A stretch of 64,000 nt of DNA, taken from the NCBI GenBank assembly GCA_949987565.1, contig OX465113.1:7748551-7812550 (forward strand), read 5' to 3'. Source of the DNA: Luidia sarsii. Its lineage: Eukaryota; Echinodermata; Asteroidea; Paxillosida; Luidiidae. The notes under the pieces are model-generated. The model saw only the letters and a list, made by a program, of their open reading frames with translations. It was not told the origin of the DNA and searched no databases. Of the stretch, positions 27,501-42,500 are shown in pieces (within the stretch, counting starts at the first letter, position 1; every line of letters starts with the position of its first letter). Made by a program: the position numbers and the translations under genes.

Positions 27501-30500
27501 GATTTTGCCTAATAAAAAGTTAACTGCAGTTAATATAATGCACGGCTTATACACCGAGCCTTGAAGAATAAACGCTGACATTAAACATGTATGTCCTTGT
27601 ATATGAGACCAGAAAAGAGAAAAAAAACAATCATTACCTGACGCAATTTATGAACTAAAGTTAGAACAGACACTTTGTCAGAACAAAGCCCAGCTTGATA
27701 GCATTAGGAGGTATTAGAGGTATTAGGAGGTTTCGCACGCAAATGCATACGCGTACACATATGTTTAGCTATCCATACCAGTTAGAGGACATTCTGCCAT
27801 TTTGCAATCCTGGTGTATAGGTACATGTACGTGCAGTGCTGTTCACAATCCCAACAAGGTGTAAAATAAGTGTAAAATGAGGTCTATTTCCAACACCATG
27901 TACATATGTTTTTAAACCTCTTTATTATCTTTTCCAATACTGAAATACCATCTGCACTTACTGTACATCCTTTTACTGCATATGTTCTACATGTTTTGAT
28001 GTATAGCTCAATAGGAATCATATACTTGGGTACCAAATGACTTGAGTACCAAGTGTATGAAAATGTGGGTACTAAATGACCTGTTACCGTCTCCCTGATA
28101 CTTCATTTCGAGGAGAAAAACTTCATGATAAATCATAAAAAAATCATGATAAATATTGACTGAACGTCTGGGTACAATCGCGGAGACTGAACAGGGTGTA
28201 TTAAAATAAAATATATATTTTTTAACAAACTCATCAGCAACGTGTCAACAGATCATAAAAATATAATATACAAATTGCCAAACTTATTGTGGAATTGTTG
28301 GAGTGCTGTGGCTTATACTGCGAGTGGCTTATATTCCGAAAATTAAGGGATGTATATACATGTATTGGCGTTGGTATCGGTATTGCACATACTGGTATGT
28401 GTGATAATTATACATTTTGTGTCAGCATCTTCCTGAGTTGGCCCTTTATTGGAATACATGTACTTGTTCTTTCACATACAGTGGAACGTTTCTATAAAGA
28501 ACATCCCGGAATCCATGAAAATGGTTTGGTATAGCAGTCTTTCCTTATAGCAGTTGTGGCCGCATATCCACAGACATAAATCAGGAGCCAAAGAGCATGT
28601 TCGTTATAGCCGACTGTTCGGTATACCGGCATTCGTTACAGCGACGTTACAGTGTAGTGTGATTGATTGGTCAATATGTTAGTCTGTTTTATTGATTGAT
28701 TGTTCTTACATAGTCAGGTGGTCTAATAATTGCCGATTTAACTGAAAAACATTAATTTGCTTACTGTTTTCATCCTGGCTGGAGCATGAATCAAGAAATC
28801 CAAGAGAGCCTTGTGTACAATAGAATGCTTTACCACAGACCTGCAATATGAAATGACCCATTGCATCACATAATCTGAGCACATTCAATCCTGCATTTAC
28901 ATGTATGCTTACCCTACAGTTATCTCAGTTTATTAATGGTCCATCAGAGACCTTTACACTAAAAAACAACGTCAAACAAACTGACTTGGAACTCTAAAAC
29001 AATTTTGAAAAATGGCAAAGAAAACTTTTTACTAGACTGGGATTTGAACCCGAGACCTCTGGTTTTGTGCACCCTTGCTCTTACAATCCGAGCTATCCAG
29101 CTCTTAACCACTTCGCGCCGGGGTTTTTATCAGCGCCGATGACCGCCATACGGGGTTTTTTGAACAATGCATCATTTTCAAATCTCGCTAAAACAATCAG
29201 AACAATATATTTATGTGAAATAAATCGATAAGCGTATACTATGGGTACAAGAGAGTAAAACCTGGCACAATTCGGACGTCGTTGTGGCTTTTGTCAAGAG
29301 ATTATCCGTTCGAAAAAGGGCCCTTTGTGCATCCTCAATGGACCGTAATGGACGTGTGTGTGCGTGCGTGTACGCTGCTGCCAATCCCTGACCGCAGACT
29401 CCAGCCTCCACTCCAGGCAGTCAAATCTTCAAGTTGGTCGGCCACAAACGAGTGTACTGATCACGATAAAGAATGTGGGGGGAATTCCAATGCCAGACCG
29501 ACGACCATTGGGCTGTGTGGCATGCAAATGCAATGTCCCCGCGTACTTTCAGCTGCAGCGCGGTATCCCTCGATCCTCCACAGTAAAAGTCCCACAATTG
29601 CACAATTACTGCTGCTAATCTTGCAATTCATGTGGCAACTTGTGTCAAAAAGCGTCTTTGTACTGATTCGTATTGCTTTGTTCTAAGCTGAAAAGAGTCT
29701 TTGCTTAGAATGTGGACAATAGTGGTGCCCGGATTCGGAGTGCCCCGTTGCATAGGCAATCCAATTGACCTCCGGATTCGGAGGTCCCGGCGCAAAGTGG
29801 TTAATAGTCAACTAGTCTTTGCCAGGGTGGGGCACCAGCAAGAAGCGTCCAACAATTAATTGCCATATTTTGTTGGAGATATTGCCATTTTCCAAAATAA
29901 AATAAAAAAAATCCAAAAATCTTGTGGTCAAAAACCTTTTACATCAAAGCCTTCATTTTCAGTTTTTCTAAAAAGGCTTATATTTCTAATGACATTAGGA
30001 CTCACTTTTCAATCACTTGACTGAGGGTTTTCAGCATGTGCTCCATGATGCTAGTCTTCATCTCTGGTTGCTTGGTCAAAATCTCTTCAAGTGTATGGAG
30101 ACCTTCTTCCTGGTGGAAACACAAGCATTTTACATGTAGCTGGTAAGGTGCTCCAGAATTAGGTCAATCCTTACAAAGGACAACACTTCAATGCTTAATG
30201 ACAAAGGAACTGAATTTGCACAGTTTGGAAATGTGTACTCTTAAAGTCCCATGACATTTCTTGAACATTTAAGAGCCATTCTACTTTTGATATCAAGATT
30301 GACAGGGCTATTATACATATTTTGGACAGAGGAAATAACCATTAAATTTATAAGGGAAGCTGCTGAATAGAGGATTATCACCACTCTGGTTTTTCTTGTA
30401 CAACGATTTACTTGTGTGTTATTACTACCAGTTAGTCTTAAAAAGTGCAACCACCCAGTATTTTGATGATTATATAGAAGTTGACCTCAAAAGGCAATTA

Positions 30501-33500
30501 AATATTGGTCGCTTTGTCGTTGGTCCTTTATCGCCGACCAATCCCTGCCCGGGAGACAGGCAACCTGTAGCGATCTCACACGCTCTCTCCCTCTTCCTGC
30601 TATACCGCTGAGCGCGCAACACCTCTGACAATTTGCCCCTAGCAGTTTTCTCTCCATTTCTCCGATCCGAGTCGCCATCCGGCAGTCTACCGCTATGGGC
30701 AACAGAGGCCATAAGCACAAGATCATGGAAGGCCCCAGGAAACACAGAAAGCGTGCCCCAGTAGCGGATCCTTCCCGTCAAACTCGGGCCCAGGCTTGGG
30801 CTATCCAGGCGCTTCTGATTCCCGCACTGTCTACGTCATTGCCGTCTGCTGCAGGCCTGATGAACAGCGCCACATCACCACATCATGGCGCTCACAACGT
30901 GGCTGCTTTGACATCGGTCGCCCCTACGACGGAGGCCGCAATTCCCGCCTTTGGCGCCAGCAGCACCCGCGGTGAGGCTGCATGCACGAGACCGCCTACT
31001 ACCACCGCCAGGACAGCAGCTGACATGGCAGGGACATCGGCTGCAACCACGACCGGCGCTGCCACCCCATCAGCTCTGACTTACGACCCGGCCTTGAACA
31101 CCAACATTGCGTCACTGGTGGCCCCAGCCAATGTCGCACCACCTCCCCAGGGGTGTCTTCAAGCGCCCCCTACCCGACATACCAGCCATCGTACTCTGGC
31201 GGCTTGGTGGCTTCCCCACCCCCTGGGCCTCACCCATCACAAGCTCCTGCGCCTGCCCCACCCCAGGCATAAGCCTTCCAGTTCCATCATGGCCAAGCCC
31301 TTCCTCCTTCAAGCTCAAGTGGGCCCTCCACTCCTGGCCAGCCCCTTGTTGTCCACCAACGCCCATCCTTATCTGGTGAGTTTGAGGTTGCAGGATCCAA
31401 TTTGTCCCCTATTCCCCTGGGTGTTGCTGGTCAACTGTCCAACGGCCCATGAGTTTATAGAGCTTGATTCTCTTCTTGACCGCCAGGTAGCTAACCCCCT
31501 TCCTTCTAATCTTACTTTTTCCATGGACCAGTCTGGCCAACTGATCGTTTCAAATCCAAGAAAAAGACCCCAGATCAACTCAATCTTGGCTTTGACTGAT
31601 GCATTTTTGGTTCTGGCATCAGTGTAGTATATGGGCTCCCATCCCTCTCGCTCTCAAGAAATACTTAAATACATGCAAGTGGTGGCGCATGACCGCTGTT
31701 CGGTTCCCTGGTCGGGGTTGGTGCGAGTATGACCTACAATTTTGGATGCGGCAGCAGTATCACCCTACTAGGTCTTGAGCCTCCATCGATGGAGAGTTGT
31801 GGGCATTGTATGTTGCGGCCCTGCCCCCCTCCCACGCTGGCACTTACGAATATGGGGTCCCAATTCAGCGCCCTGAAGCGGTCGTTGAGTGCTTTTTGTG
31901 GGCAGTGCTGCCAAAACTCCCGCAGCTCCGGAGTCTGTTTCACGTACAATCGGACCTCCGGTTGCCGGCGAGCCCAGTGTCCATTCCTGCCCAAGCTCTG
32001 CATGCCAGACAGTCGGCCATGGGGCCTTTGCTTGCAAATTCCCTGCCCCCAAGAAAAACCCCACCCAGCAGTAACGTACAACATGTCTTGACTCCATGCT
32101 CTATCTCCCCCAACTGCATTTGCTGTCTGGCAAATTCCCCGGTGGATCTGGCTCAACTTCTTCCCCTCCTTGATTCTTACCCCAACACTATAATAGCATC
32201 GTTGCTACGTTCTGGTTTCACAATTGGGTTTCATCTTGGCTATGAGGGCCCCGTGTTGCTAGGCAATCCTGCACTAGCTCTCGCCAAGCTGGGAAAGGAG
32301 GTTTCGCTAGGCCGCATGGCAGGCCTGTTTTAAACAAGCCCAATTGTTAGCCTTACATTTTCTCCTACATGCCTTGTCCCAAAGTCGGAGCCAGGTAGCT
32401 TTATAGGCTCATACACCACCTTTCTCATCCTGAGTCGGAATCTTTCAATGACAGCATTGACAAACAGATGTGCTCAGTGCACTACACCTCCTTCGACGAT
32501 GCAGTTAACCTAGTAGTTAGCGCGGGAAAGGGCGCCCTCCTGGCTAAAGCTGACATCAAATCCACTTTTCGTCTCCTCCCAATCCACGCTGACGATTTTT
32601 GCCTACTTTGCATTTAATGTTCAGGATAAGATATTTGTGGACAAAATTTCCAGCATTGCGCGGGTCTTCCTGGTCTCTGGCCAGCTTCAAGCAATCACAT
32701 GGCTGCATTCATTGCCCACCTGTCCCTTGAGGGACTTTCCCCTTCGACAATCGGTACGTACACAGCTGCCACTGCCGACAAGCCTCCCGCTGTGATACAA
32801 GTCGCCCAATAACAGTCGAGCTCTTCGTGTGAATCTGTAACCTTATATCCGCAATCTCCTCATCAGATCTCGAGTCGGCTTTATTCCGCCTAGCGTTCTC
32901 ACTGTCCTTTTACAGGTTTTTCCGCATCAGTGAAGTTACGGCACCCAACAAATCCAGCGTAAGCAAGAGCATATTGAACCTACATGTACACGACATCTGG
33001 TTCGAGGGCGAAGACCGTTCGATTTTGGTCACGAGACTGAGGTATTCGAAGACCGATCAAAGGGGCCACGCAGTTGAACTCCGGTTCTACAGCCAGCCCA
33101 ACTCCCCCACGATGCCCTGTACCTCTGTTCCCCCCCTTCCCTGGCCCAATTTTCATTCACTTTGACTGCTCCCCCTTGACATCGTCCCAGTTCCGACATT
33201 TGTTGCGCAAATCCTTGGAGGGACTTCATGTGCCCACCCAGGGCTTCACTGCCCATAGCTTTCAGGGCAGCCACATCTGTCGCCCTACATGGGATTCCAA
33301 TCCCTGAAATCCAGACCTAAGGGGGCCATTCATAATTTTATGTTTCAAAATTTCGATTTTCTTCTTCAATCAAAATACATGTATGTGCACATACATATAC
33401 ATGTACAGACACTCTTGTTTCACTTTACGTCTGAGGACACGGCTTTGTCTTCTCCATTGTTCCTATACTTTTAACATTTTTCCATAGACTAAGCACATGT

Positions 33501-36500
33501 TCCTACGTCTAAGGACAAGAATGTTTTCTTTGTTGTTTCTTTATCCTGTCCTCGGTAGTAATTCAGTATCTGCACAAATGTACATGAACTTGTGTGTGTA
33601 TGTGTGTCCAACTTAGGGTCGGCGTGTTTGTCTTCCCCGTTTGCAGAAGTGTCCGGATGAATGGAACACTTGAGCGAAGTTGAGATATCAAAATTTACAT
33701 TTTTCAGCCCCCCCTTTTTTTAACAAAAAGGGAATTTCGATTTCAATTTTTTGCCTTGACCCACCCACCCACAATTTTGAAAAAAAGTCTAAATTTTAAA
33801 ACTTTGAAAATTATGAATGGCCCCTTAGGCCGCTGGTCCCCTCTTGCAGAAAAAATCCTTTCCCTCCCTCCCTCAACAGGCACGGCGTAATTATTGCTCC
33901 CACCCAATTCTTGCCATCCGGGGTCTATCCAGACCACTGGGCTCTCTCCTTCTCATTCTGCCCTTGCAGGTTCCCATTGCACCTGGTTGATCGGTGACAG
34001 CATTGTCTATCATGCTGGAGCGAAGGCATCCCACCAGTCTTTGGCTGGTCTCCTCACATGGCGGGGCATGCGGGGAGGAAAGATCTCATCTATGCTTCAC
34101 TCAGTCAGATCAGAGCTGAAGCGCTCTCTGGTCTCTCTTGTCCACCTCGGGACTAATGACCTTTTCTCAATCCCTGTTAAGGAAATCCAGGGGAGGTTGG
34201 AGGAGGGCCTCGAGGGCTTGCGGCACATGTTCCCACATACATGTATCATATGGTCCAACATCCTTCGCTCTAGTATTATGGCGAGAGTACCGGGGTCGGC
34301 AAACTAAATGTGAATACCCTTAACAAGTTTGCCCCACAGGGCTTGCACACACTTGGGGAATGCGCACGCAATCATCCATTCCCAGAATATTAACCCCAGC
34401 CAGCAAACCATTTACTGACGGGACAGTCTCCACTTTTCCCAATCAGGCAATCAGATATTCTGCCGAAACATCGATGCAGCCCTATCCTTCTTTGCCTCCC
34501 ACCCCGCCTCCCTCCTGTACCGCCCTTCATTCCGGGGTACGGAGTAGCCCCCTCATTGCTCCCCCCTCTCCTGCTCAATTTTCTCAGTTTTCAGTTGTTC
34601 CTCATCTGGGCCAGCTGTCTCATCAGAAGACCTTGGCACCCACTGCGCATATACATATACAAGGGTATGTTACATAACTGTAAATATGTTTATATAAAAA
34701 AAACCTTCGTTGGAACCGACAGAACACCTGGCTTGGTAGTCAAATTGTAGCATTTGTATTACCCCGGTACCTTTTTCAATACTGACATAATGTCTCAATG
34801 AGACATCATTTTGAGGAAATTATAATTATTGACAAAAGGTCCGAGGTACAGACTTTGACTTTTACTAGTGCGCAAGGCATAATGAAAAATATGTAAACTG
34901 TGTTCGCAATTTTAGCACACGTGATCCATGGCACTTTTCACCTTCAACTTCAATAAGTTGTTTGCCCCCTTCTTACTAAAGAAAATGCTACAATGTCTAT
35001 ATGATGTCATTACAAGTTAAGATTTTAAAACAATGGACATGAATAACAAAAAGGGAAATAACTGAAAGACCAATTAAATTTATCTTTGTAAATAAAAAAA
35101 TGAACACAATCCTATAGATTCTGTATACATTTCTTGATTAGTGAGAACCTCAATGAATAGTGATGTACCTCAATTTGAATCCCTTTCGACCGAAACAAAA
35201 CCTTGATGTAGAAAAGTCCTAAGCTATCTTTTCAAACAGAAAATGTAATAACTGTTTACCTTCTCTTTACGTAAAATAAATTCTGTTAAACACTACTGTG
35301 TGAATTATGTTATTCATTAAATACCATATTTTTACTTGCATATCGATTTCATTTAGTCTTTGTATGTACTTACCTTAAAAATAGCAAACCGAGGGCCATA
35401 AAACTCCTCTAGCATTTTAGAGCGCTGTTTAGCATTAGCATGGTTATTGTATGCTAATTCTAAGACCTCTGCAGCTTCTCGATGACGGATCAATTTGTTA
35501 ACATGACCATAAAAGCAGGTCATTATGTAACTTCTGTGATCCTTTGTACCATAACGTAACATCTTCATTACAAAGTGTTTGGAGTACTTTCCTTTTGCCA
35601 GCAAAAGGATTTTATCAGCATCTGAAATTAAGAGATACAACAAGGAAACTGAATTAAATACTTACTTTGTAACCTATACATGAGGTAGCAATTGATCATG
35701 TTCTTCCATCATTTGCCAGCATGTCTTTTTTGCATCTTCTCATTTACACGTTAAAGGTCAAAAGATTGCCAGTTTGTGTTAAACCATTAAACATCCCCAA
35801 AAAGCAATCCTGGGAAGGCTTTAGCTCAAATGGTAATCTGAGAAAGTAGAAAACTTAGGTAAAAAACCGTCACGTTTTTTGCACCATTCTGTAGTGTAAG
35901 AAATAGTTTATGACTTGCGAGTAATAAACTATTTGTCGATGTTTGAGTGAATATTTCTAGGGAAGTTGTAGGGAAATTCCGAAGACACCTGCCCAAGATT
36001 GGTATTAACCACATTAGATTAACTAGGCCAGTAGGCCTTTGATACATTCCAATGCAGGCTGTAGCCTATACCACAGTAGTGAACCCACTGTCCATTCATT
36101 GCCCATACAATAGAACACTAGGAGGGCAAGAAACTCTACCCAGGAGTGCATAAAAAGCTCCACCACTAGTAAGACTGGGCAGAGATTAACAACCACATTT
36201 GCTGGTAAGAACTGGATAGGTAGAAGGGTGGAAGGGCACACTTTTGTGTACTTGTTTACATCTTACATGTAGTTCATGAGTTAGTATCAAATCCCTAAAA
36301 AGTACAGCATCCCAGATTGTAAGATTTCAACATGAGGAATCTATCATGACCATCAACAAACTGCAAATTGTAAGGCTGTAGTCGTGGAAAAAAATTCTTG
36401 TCGACATGTCGCCAGAATTTTATGTAGACTGACAACATTGTTGCAACAGAGACCCCGATTTAGTAAAAATTAGTGGTGCCAATGTTGGATTTTTTTTAAG

Positions 36501-39500
36501 TTAATAAACGAATAGGGCATGTCAAAACGCCATGGTTGTGAACTTGTGAAATTAGTTTTCATGGATAATCTTAATTTCAATAAAATTTTACATTTAATGG
36601 CTTTCATATTTAAGATTATACACAACAAAATAATTGTTGTGCCGATATTGTGTGTTACAGTCGTAATTTCCTTAAAAAATCATAAAAAAGCGATTGCTTA
36701 TTGTTTATTCATGACGTCATCGATCGGCGATGTGTGTTCTCACTGCAAGAAATAATGAATATTTATGAATTTGTTGCACAGCGGCTGCAGTGGTTTTCCT
36801 ATTGGCTACGCACATGGAAGTTGGAGAACCAGATAGTTTCAATGAAAAGAAAAGACGTCACCGTCCGCACCTTGCTAAAGGTAGCCGCGTATTGGGCTCA
36901 AAAACGGAGGATCAGGAGGCCGTGTATTCAGCCATACATTCAGACAAACCTAGAAGTACATGTATGTGGCAAAGGAGGCCTTTTTCCGATGTACATAATG
37001 TACTTTGGTCCGTTTTTCAACGAAATAAAATACCCGGTGTTAAGTTAAAAAAGAAATGGCTGCTTTGGTTAATTTGATTTAAATTTAACACATTTGGGGA
37101 TAGCCATAGCCACAAGGGATTATCCTGTCTGCTCAGGCATAAGTCCTGCATTGTTTGTCATTTCAAACATTGTCTGGGTTGATGCAGGGAGTGGAGCCAG
37201 CCATCAACCACCAAAGTGAACCACAGGCCAAGATCCACATGGTGACTGTATCTTGGGCCCTATTCCATTGAGCTACTCAAAGGCCCTATATACAACATTG
37301 GTCATTGACTCACTTGGCATGGAATGACCCTAAGATAAAACCAAACCACACACCCACAAAAGAGAATTGCCTTTGAGGTGTCACCCAAAACCTTTGCACA
37401 ATTTGCTTCTGATTGTTAGAATCATTTGAGGTCACCAACTGCCAAATTCCTTAGTAATGAAATTGTCCTTGTTGATATTCAAGACAAGGATAAGGTGACC
37501 GGGTGACAATTGATGTCCCGATCATACATGAACATCTTGTCACAAGAAATAGATTAAGGTACAAGTGAACATTTTCTTTGCCAAAATAATTAATTGCTTT
37601 TCATTACTTGTACTCATCCTTTCATTACTTGTACTCATCAAATAAAATTAATAGCTGAATGCTTCTGACTGGTATCCCACCCCAGCAAAGACTAGTTGAC
37701 TATTTGGGGAGGCCACCACCTAATGGCTGGATAGCTTAGATGCGCTGCACGCAAGGTTCAAGTCCCGGTTCTGTCAAATTTATTTTCTTTACCAATTTTC
37801 AAAACCTTTTTCAAAATTTGTCAAAACCCGCTGTCCTGCTCTTTTTATTATAATATGTGCATAATGAATTTCCAACTGTATTATTTTTGGCTGTTCATAA
37901 GATATGCTTCTATAATTCAAGTACCAGTATTGAGGTATGTGCGTATACATGTTAAGCATATGGTCAGTTCATAACTTCATATTGGTTTTTTTTTATTGGC
38001 AATTGTATTTCCCATAATTTTTGCACTTCCTTTAATTGTTTTCTTTCTACAGGTGTTTCAATGACTTACTTCAGCTGTTAAGGTCAATGACTGAAGATGC
38101 TTGCCATGCTCCATGGTACATGTACTGTAGAATGGCTCTTGCAGATGTACATGTACATGTCTGCTTAATTGCATGTAATTGTTCATGTTGTGTATTGCTG
38201 TGTCATTGTAGTAACTGCAAAAACATGACCTCTTCCTCATAAGATGCCAAGCTCTAGTCCACTGATGCTGATGCAATTGGTGATGATGTACAGTTATAGC
38301 ATTGTTATTTTGAGAGGGCGTATCTCAGGAACCGTTGTGAGTTGAACCCTATATTTTTTTATATCTGTTCGTTTTCAATGTACCGTAAATTCCCGCGTAC
38401 AAGGCGCACCCGCGTATAAGGCGCACCCCCAACTTTCGACATCAGCCGACAGAAAAAAAAAAGTTGCACGGCCAACTGGTAAAATATCGCCAACTCATGG
38501 GATCTTCTTCTGAGGTGCTTGTCAATTAGCCCCTGACCATTTTTCCCCTAAAAGTCTGCCATTGTAGGCCGCGAAACTCTGCATTTTGTAACATAAGGTT
38601 TAGGACTTCGCCCATCGCTTTGATCATTCTTCCGAAGTTCGACTTTCCAGGTACTCAATAGCGAATGCGGCGCGTCGCGGCGCATCAAAGATAACACGGA
38701 TAGTGTGGGCCGCGTCCGGCGGTTACACAAAGCCACACAGGACACTGATACGGTACCAAGTTTCCACGCAGTACCCACGACCCACTAAAGAAGGTCACGG
38801 AGTACCGTAAGTAGCACACGGAACATGGACTGTACCATTCAGGTGTGGCCGGGATGTTCTAGTCGGCCTGACGGCAAAAATATGTGAAAATAGATCCCCA
38901 GAAAAAAGTCTCAATAGCCTACGTACATGTTTTGTAAAGATGGATTTGTAAGCAGCTAGGTCCACCCTAAACGAGAATATTATCGAGCTTATTATTGTAT
39001 ATACAGTGGTACCCCTCTCATGCCTAATGGAATAGTCCATGCTGTCAAGGAATCGAGATGTGGGCCGTGCCAAAAATTTATCGTCAAAAATGTGAGAATA
39101 ACTTGAAAAACGATCACGTACGTTCGTAGGCCTACCTGAAAAAATGAATAAAGAGTGCAACATTTTTGTGCTGTATTGTGTAGTAAGTAGTGCTCCTTTT
39201 GCTGTCTGGCTTTCTCCTTTCGGGGCCTGGTTAAAAGGCACCCGTCATCGAACGCGCAAACTTTTGACAGCTCTAGGAATCTACTTTCACACGCAACCCA
39301 ACCACGTGTTATTGCGCAATCTATATCGTGCAACGTAAATCACTCCCAACTACCGTTGGTACCCGTAGATTGGTACCGCTAGCGGTGTCCAAGATTCACT
39401 GGTACCCACAAACGAAAAGTTCGTTGACATGTCCTGCACGTGCTGTTGTGCACAGAATGCGCAATGTTTAGCTGGCAGTGCGCACGGTACGGTCAAGCTT

Positions 39501-42500
39501 CCGACACATCAATCTAGCGCGCTGTGCTAAGCTAGGGGCCGCGCTGGCGGCCGGCACTATTATCATGCTATTATATATCCCGCATGACCGGGAGCTGAAG
39601 TGTTTCCGGAAAGACATTTTCGGGGCAGCGTCTGAAAAAATAAAAAATAAATAAACTCTCCGGAAATCGGAATGTCAACACCAATAGGCTGATATCGCTT
39701 CAGGGCAATTTCTTTTCTGATTGGCAAAACTCTGACTCGTGAATCTACATGTAACATAATGGATTGACGTAGCGCCCCGCGATTTTCTGAGCCTTCCCAA
39801 GGCGCAGGTAGACAACTTCATTGGTTTATTTTACTTTACTTTAAAAAGAGTTACGGTCCGGACAGTAAAAATGTTCTTTCCCATTTTCAGTTCCCGTTCA
39901 GTTTTTTCTTATTTTTTTAAAAAAATTTTAATAAAGAAAAGAAGGGGGAAAATTGTAATGAATGACCTAACTTTTGATCCTAGCAGGACCTTCAACAGAG
40001 ACTCAGATATAACGTTGATAACTCCGACAGTTTGCCTTTCGTGTGGAAAGAAAGCTACTAGGAAGACAACACAGCACAACAAAGGGGGGAACTAAATAAC
40101 GCCCATACGCGGTTGGTGTTCCACTCTGCTCGTCATTTGGCTTATAGGGGTGCTCACATCTACCCACAACACATCGTTAGTACCAAAAACAAACTGAGAG
40201 CAACTTAAATATGTATTGTTTCTTTGATACCACAATCCAAGGTAAAAAGCTGGATTTTTCCAACTAAAAAAATGACATCCAAAATACTCAGCTGCTGTAT
40301 TGAGCACCCCTCCCATTCATAATGGAATAGTCCATGTTGTCCACACACAGCTCGCCGCGGCGGGCCGCGGAGGGTCGCGGAGTGCCCTGTGTGTGCCGGG
40401 CCAGGGACTTCTCCATATTCATTCGACCATTAACATAATAGCGGACTTTACAGAGGGGATCTTTTAATGAGCAAGGGGACCGTCCGGGCGCCACGATTTA
40501 ATCCGGGAGGTGGGACGCGGGGGGACGCGTCGCACTGCGCCGCGGTGGGTCGCGTCGCGCCGATAAAAATCTTTTTGACATGGTGCCTAATAAGACCGCC
40601 AGCGGGCTGTACCCGCGTATAAGGCGCACCCCCAACTTTGGGTTTTCACGTCGGTGAAAAAGTGCGCCTTATACGCGGGAATTTACAGTAGATGTTCTCA
40701 AAAAGAAATTGTGAGCCAAACCTGAGTTGGTCACCATTGGACCTCTGGTTGAGTTCATATGGAATCACCCATACATGTAAATAACTGATAACGCTCAGTG
40801 TATAAGCCGCCCGGTGTATAAGCTGCAGTTAGAAAATTAGGGTAGTTGTCCTAGGGTATAGGAGACCCATTGGACTGATGTGGGAGTATGGAGCACCTTT
40901 GGCTCTTTTCAGAGCCACACACTCAAAAAAGAAATTTGCCCATGGCATGTTGCTACTGCAAACCCATTACTTATTCTGGCTACTCACCATGAAAACCTTC
41001 AGACTCTTATTAATCAAGTAATATTTCAACATCAGGTAAAAGCTCCAGAAACTTACAACTGTAACATGAAATAGATAGCAACATCAGCCTGTTTCTGTAT
41101 ATCTTTTATTTATTAAAAGTATTGATATTACCAAAACATTAATAAGACTAACCTTTAACCTCATCAAAAATGTCTTGTTTCTGTAGAATACTTCCAAACT
41201 GCAGACAGCACTGGATGACCCTGACTGTATCATGAGCTGTCAGGAGCTGTATGATTAATAAAAGATGATAGCATGAGACTGAATGAGTTAACATCACTCT
41301 TACATATATATATGTTCTAACTGCAGACTCCTCCTTATAAATGTATGCTGTGTATGTAGGGGGTATGTACAGTATTATACTTTTCCATATCATGGAACAC
41401 AGATGGAAACACAGACACCAGTATGAACATACATGTACATGTACACCAATATACACAGTTTAGTGGAAATTCCTTGAGATGACAGCAAAGGATTATGTAC
41501 GTTTAGGTGTAAATATCTAGTATAAATCCATCATACATTGTTGTGTACATGTACATATACCTAAAATATACCTAAAACTATGAATGCATATCAATGTTGG
41601 TATGTGCATTACCTCAAACACCTTGCCTTTGATTAGTCCACAAAGCTCTGTCAAAAGCTTGTTTCTTTTCTCATCACTGCATTTTTTCCTGTAATAACAT
41701 TTTCAAAAATACAATATTGAAACAATGCCCTAGTATGGAACTAAATGCATTGTCATGGTTGTGGTATATCCACTTATTTGATAAGCAGCTTGTTTGGCTT
41801 TGTCAGGCATTTGGTTGCTGGGTTTGAATCGATGACAAGGTTTGCTCATTGCACTTTTCTGCACAAGGAGTGCTTCCAGTGTTGTCACTTGCAGGTTCGG
41901 ACGAAAGTCTGTTTGGTTTGTTCTCACCATGCTGAAGATACGCTCACAGGTTGCATTTGAGTGTGGAAGTACCAATATTCCCCTCTCTTCCTCCTCTCAG
42001 GAAGATAACTAAGGAACACCATCATATTCTCCACACTTCAGATTGTCTGGCTGATGCCATTCCAAATTCGCCTGTTTTGGCTTTCAGGCGGCCCTGTAAC
42101 CTGCGTGACTAAATTGTCCAAGCAGAGGTTCCCCCTTTGGACACTTCACCTCCCACTAAATTTGGTACATTTAAGTGTACCTCGAAATGCATTGTTTGCA
42201 AGACACATGTCAAGGAAATAGACTCTTTCAATGGACATCTTTATGGAACTACCCACACGACCTATGACTCTATCACGTGCACTACCTCAAACATCATATA
42301 CCTCATCTCATGTAGAGTTTGTAATGTTCAGTATGTTGGCGAGACCAAAAACACCCTCAAAAAACGTATCTATGGCACATACATGTGTAGGTCTATAATC
42401 AAAACCGGTAAAATGGACACCCCTGTTGGGTATCACTTCAATCTCCCTGATCATTCGATATCAGATATGAGTGTACTGGGCATAGAATCCCTTGGTCACC

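Larger units (their letters stand above)
30480..34800 (+). mobile_element. Ngaro/DIRS-like tyrosine-recombinase retroelement, internally deleted
   Basis: Order of remnants on the plus strand: gag-like frame with zinc-knuckle-like cysteines, the start of a reverse transcriptase, a deletion, a tyrosine recombinase interrupted by a MITE, and an SGNH hydrolase. This gene set and order is that of Ngaro-type DIRS elements. The outer boundaries are approximate and I could not define the split direct repeats. It lies in PUM3 intron 5. Confidence 0.75.

Noticed and set aside
36701..37077. Host gene on the plus strand in intron 4
   Set aside because: The overlapping frames overlap a dispersed repeat, have no splice support and show no motif I recognise.
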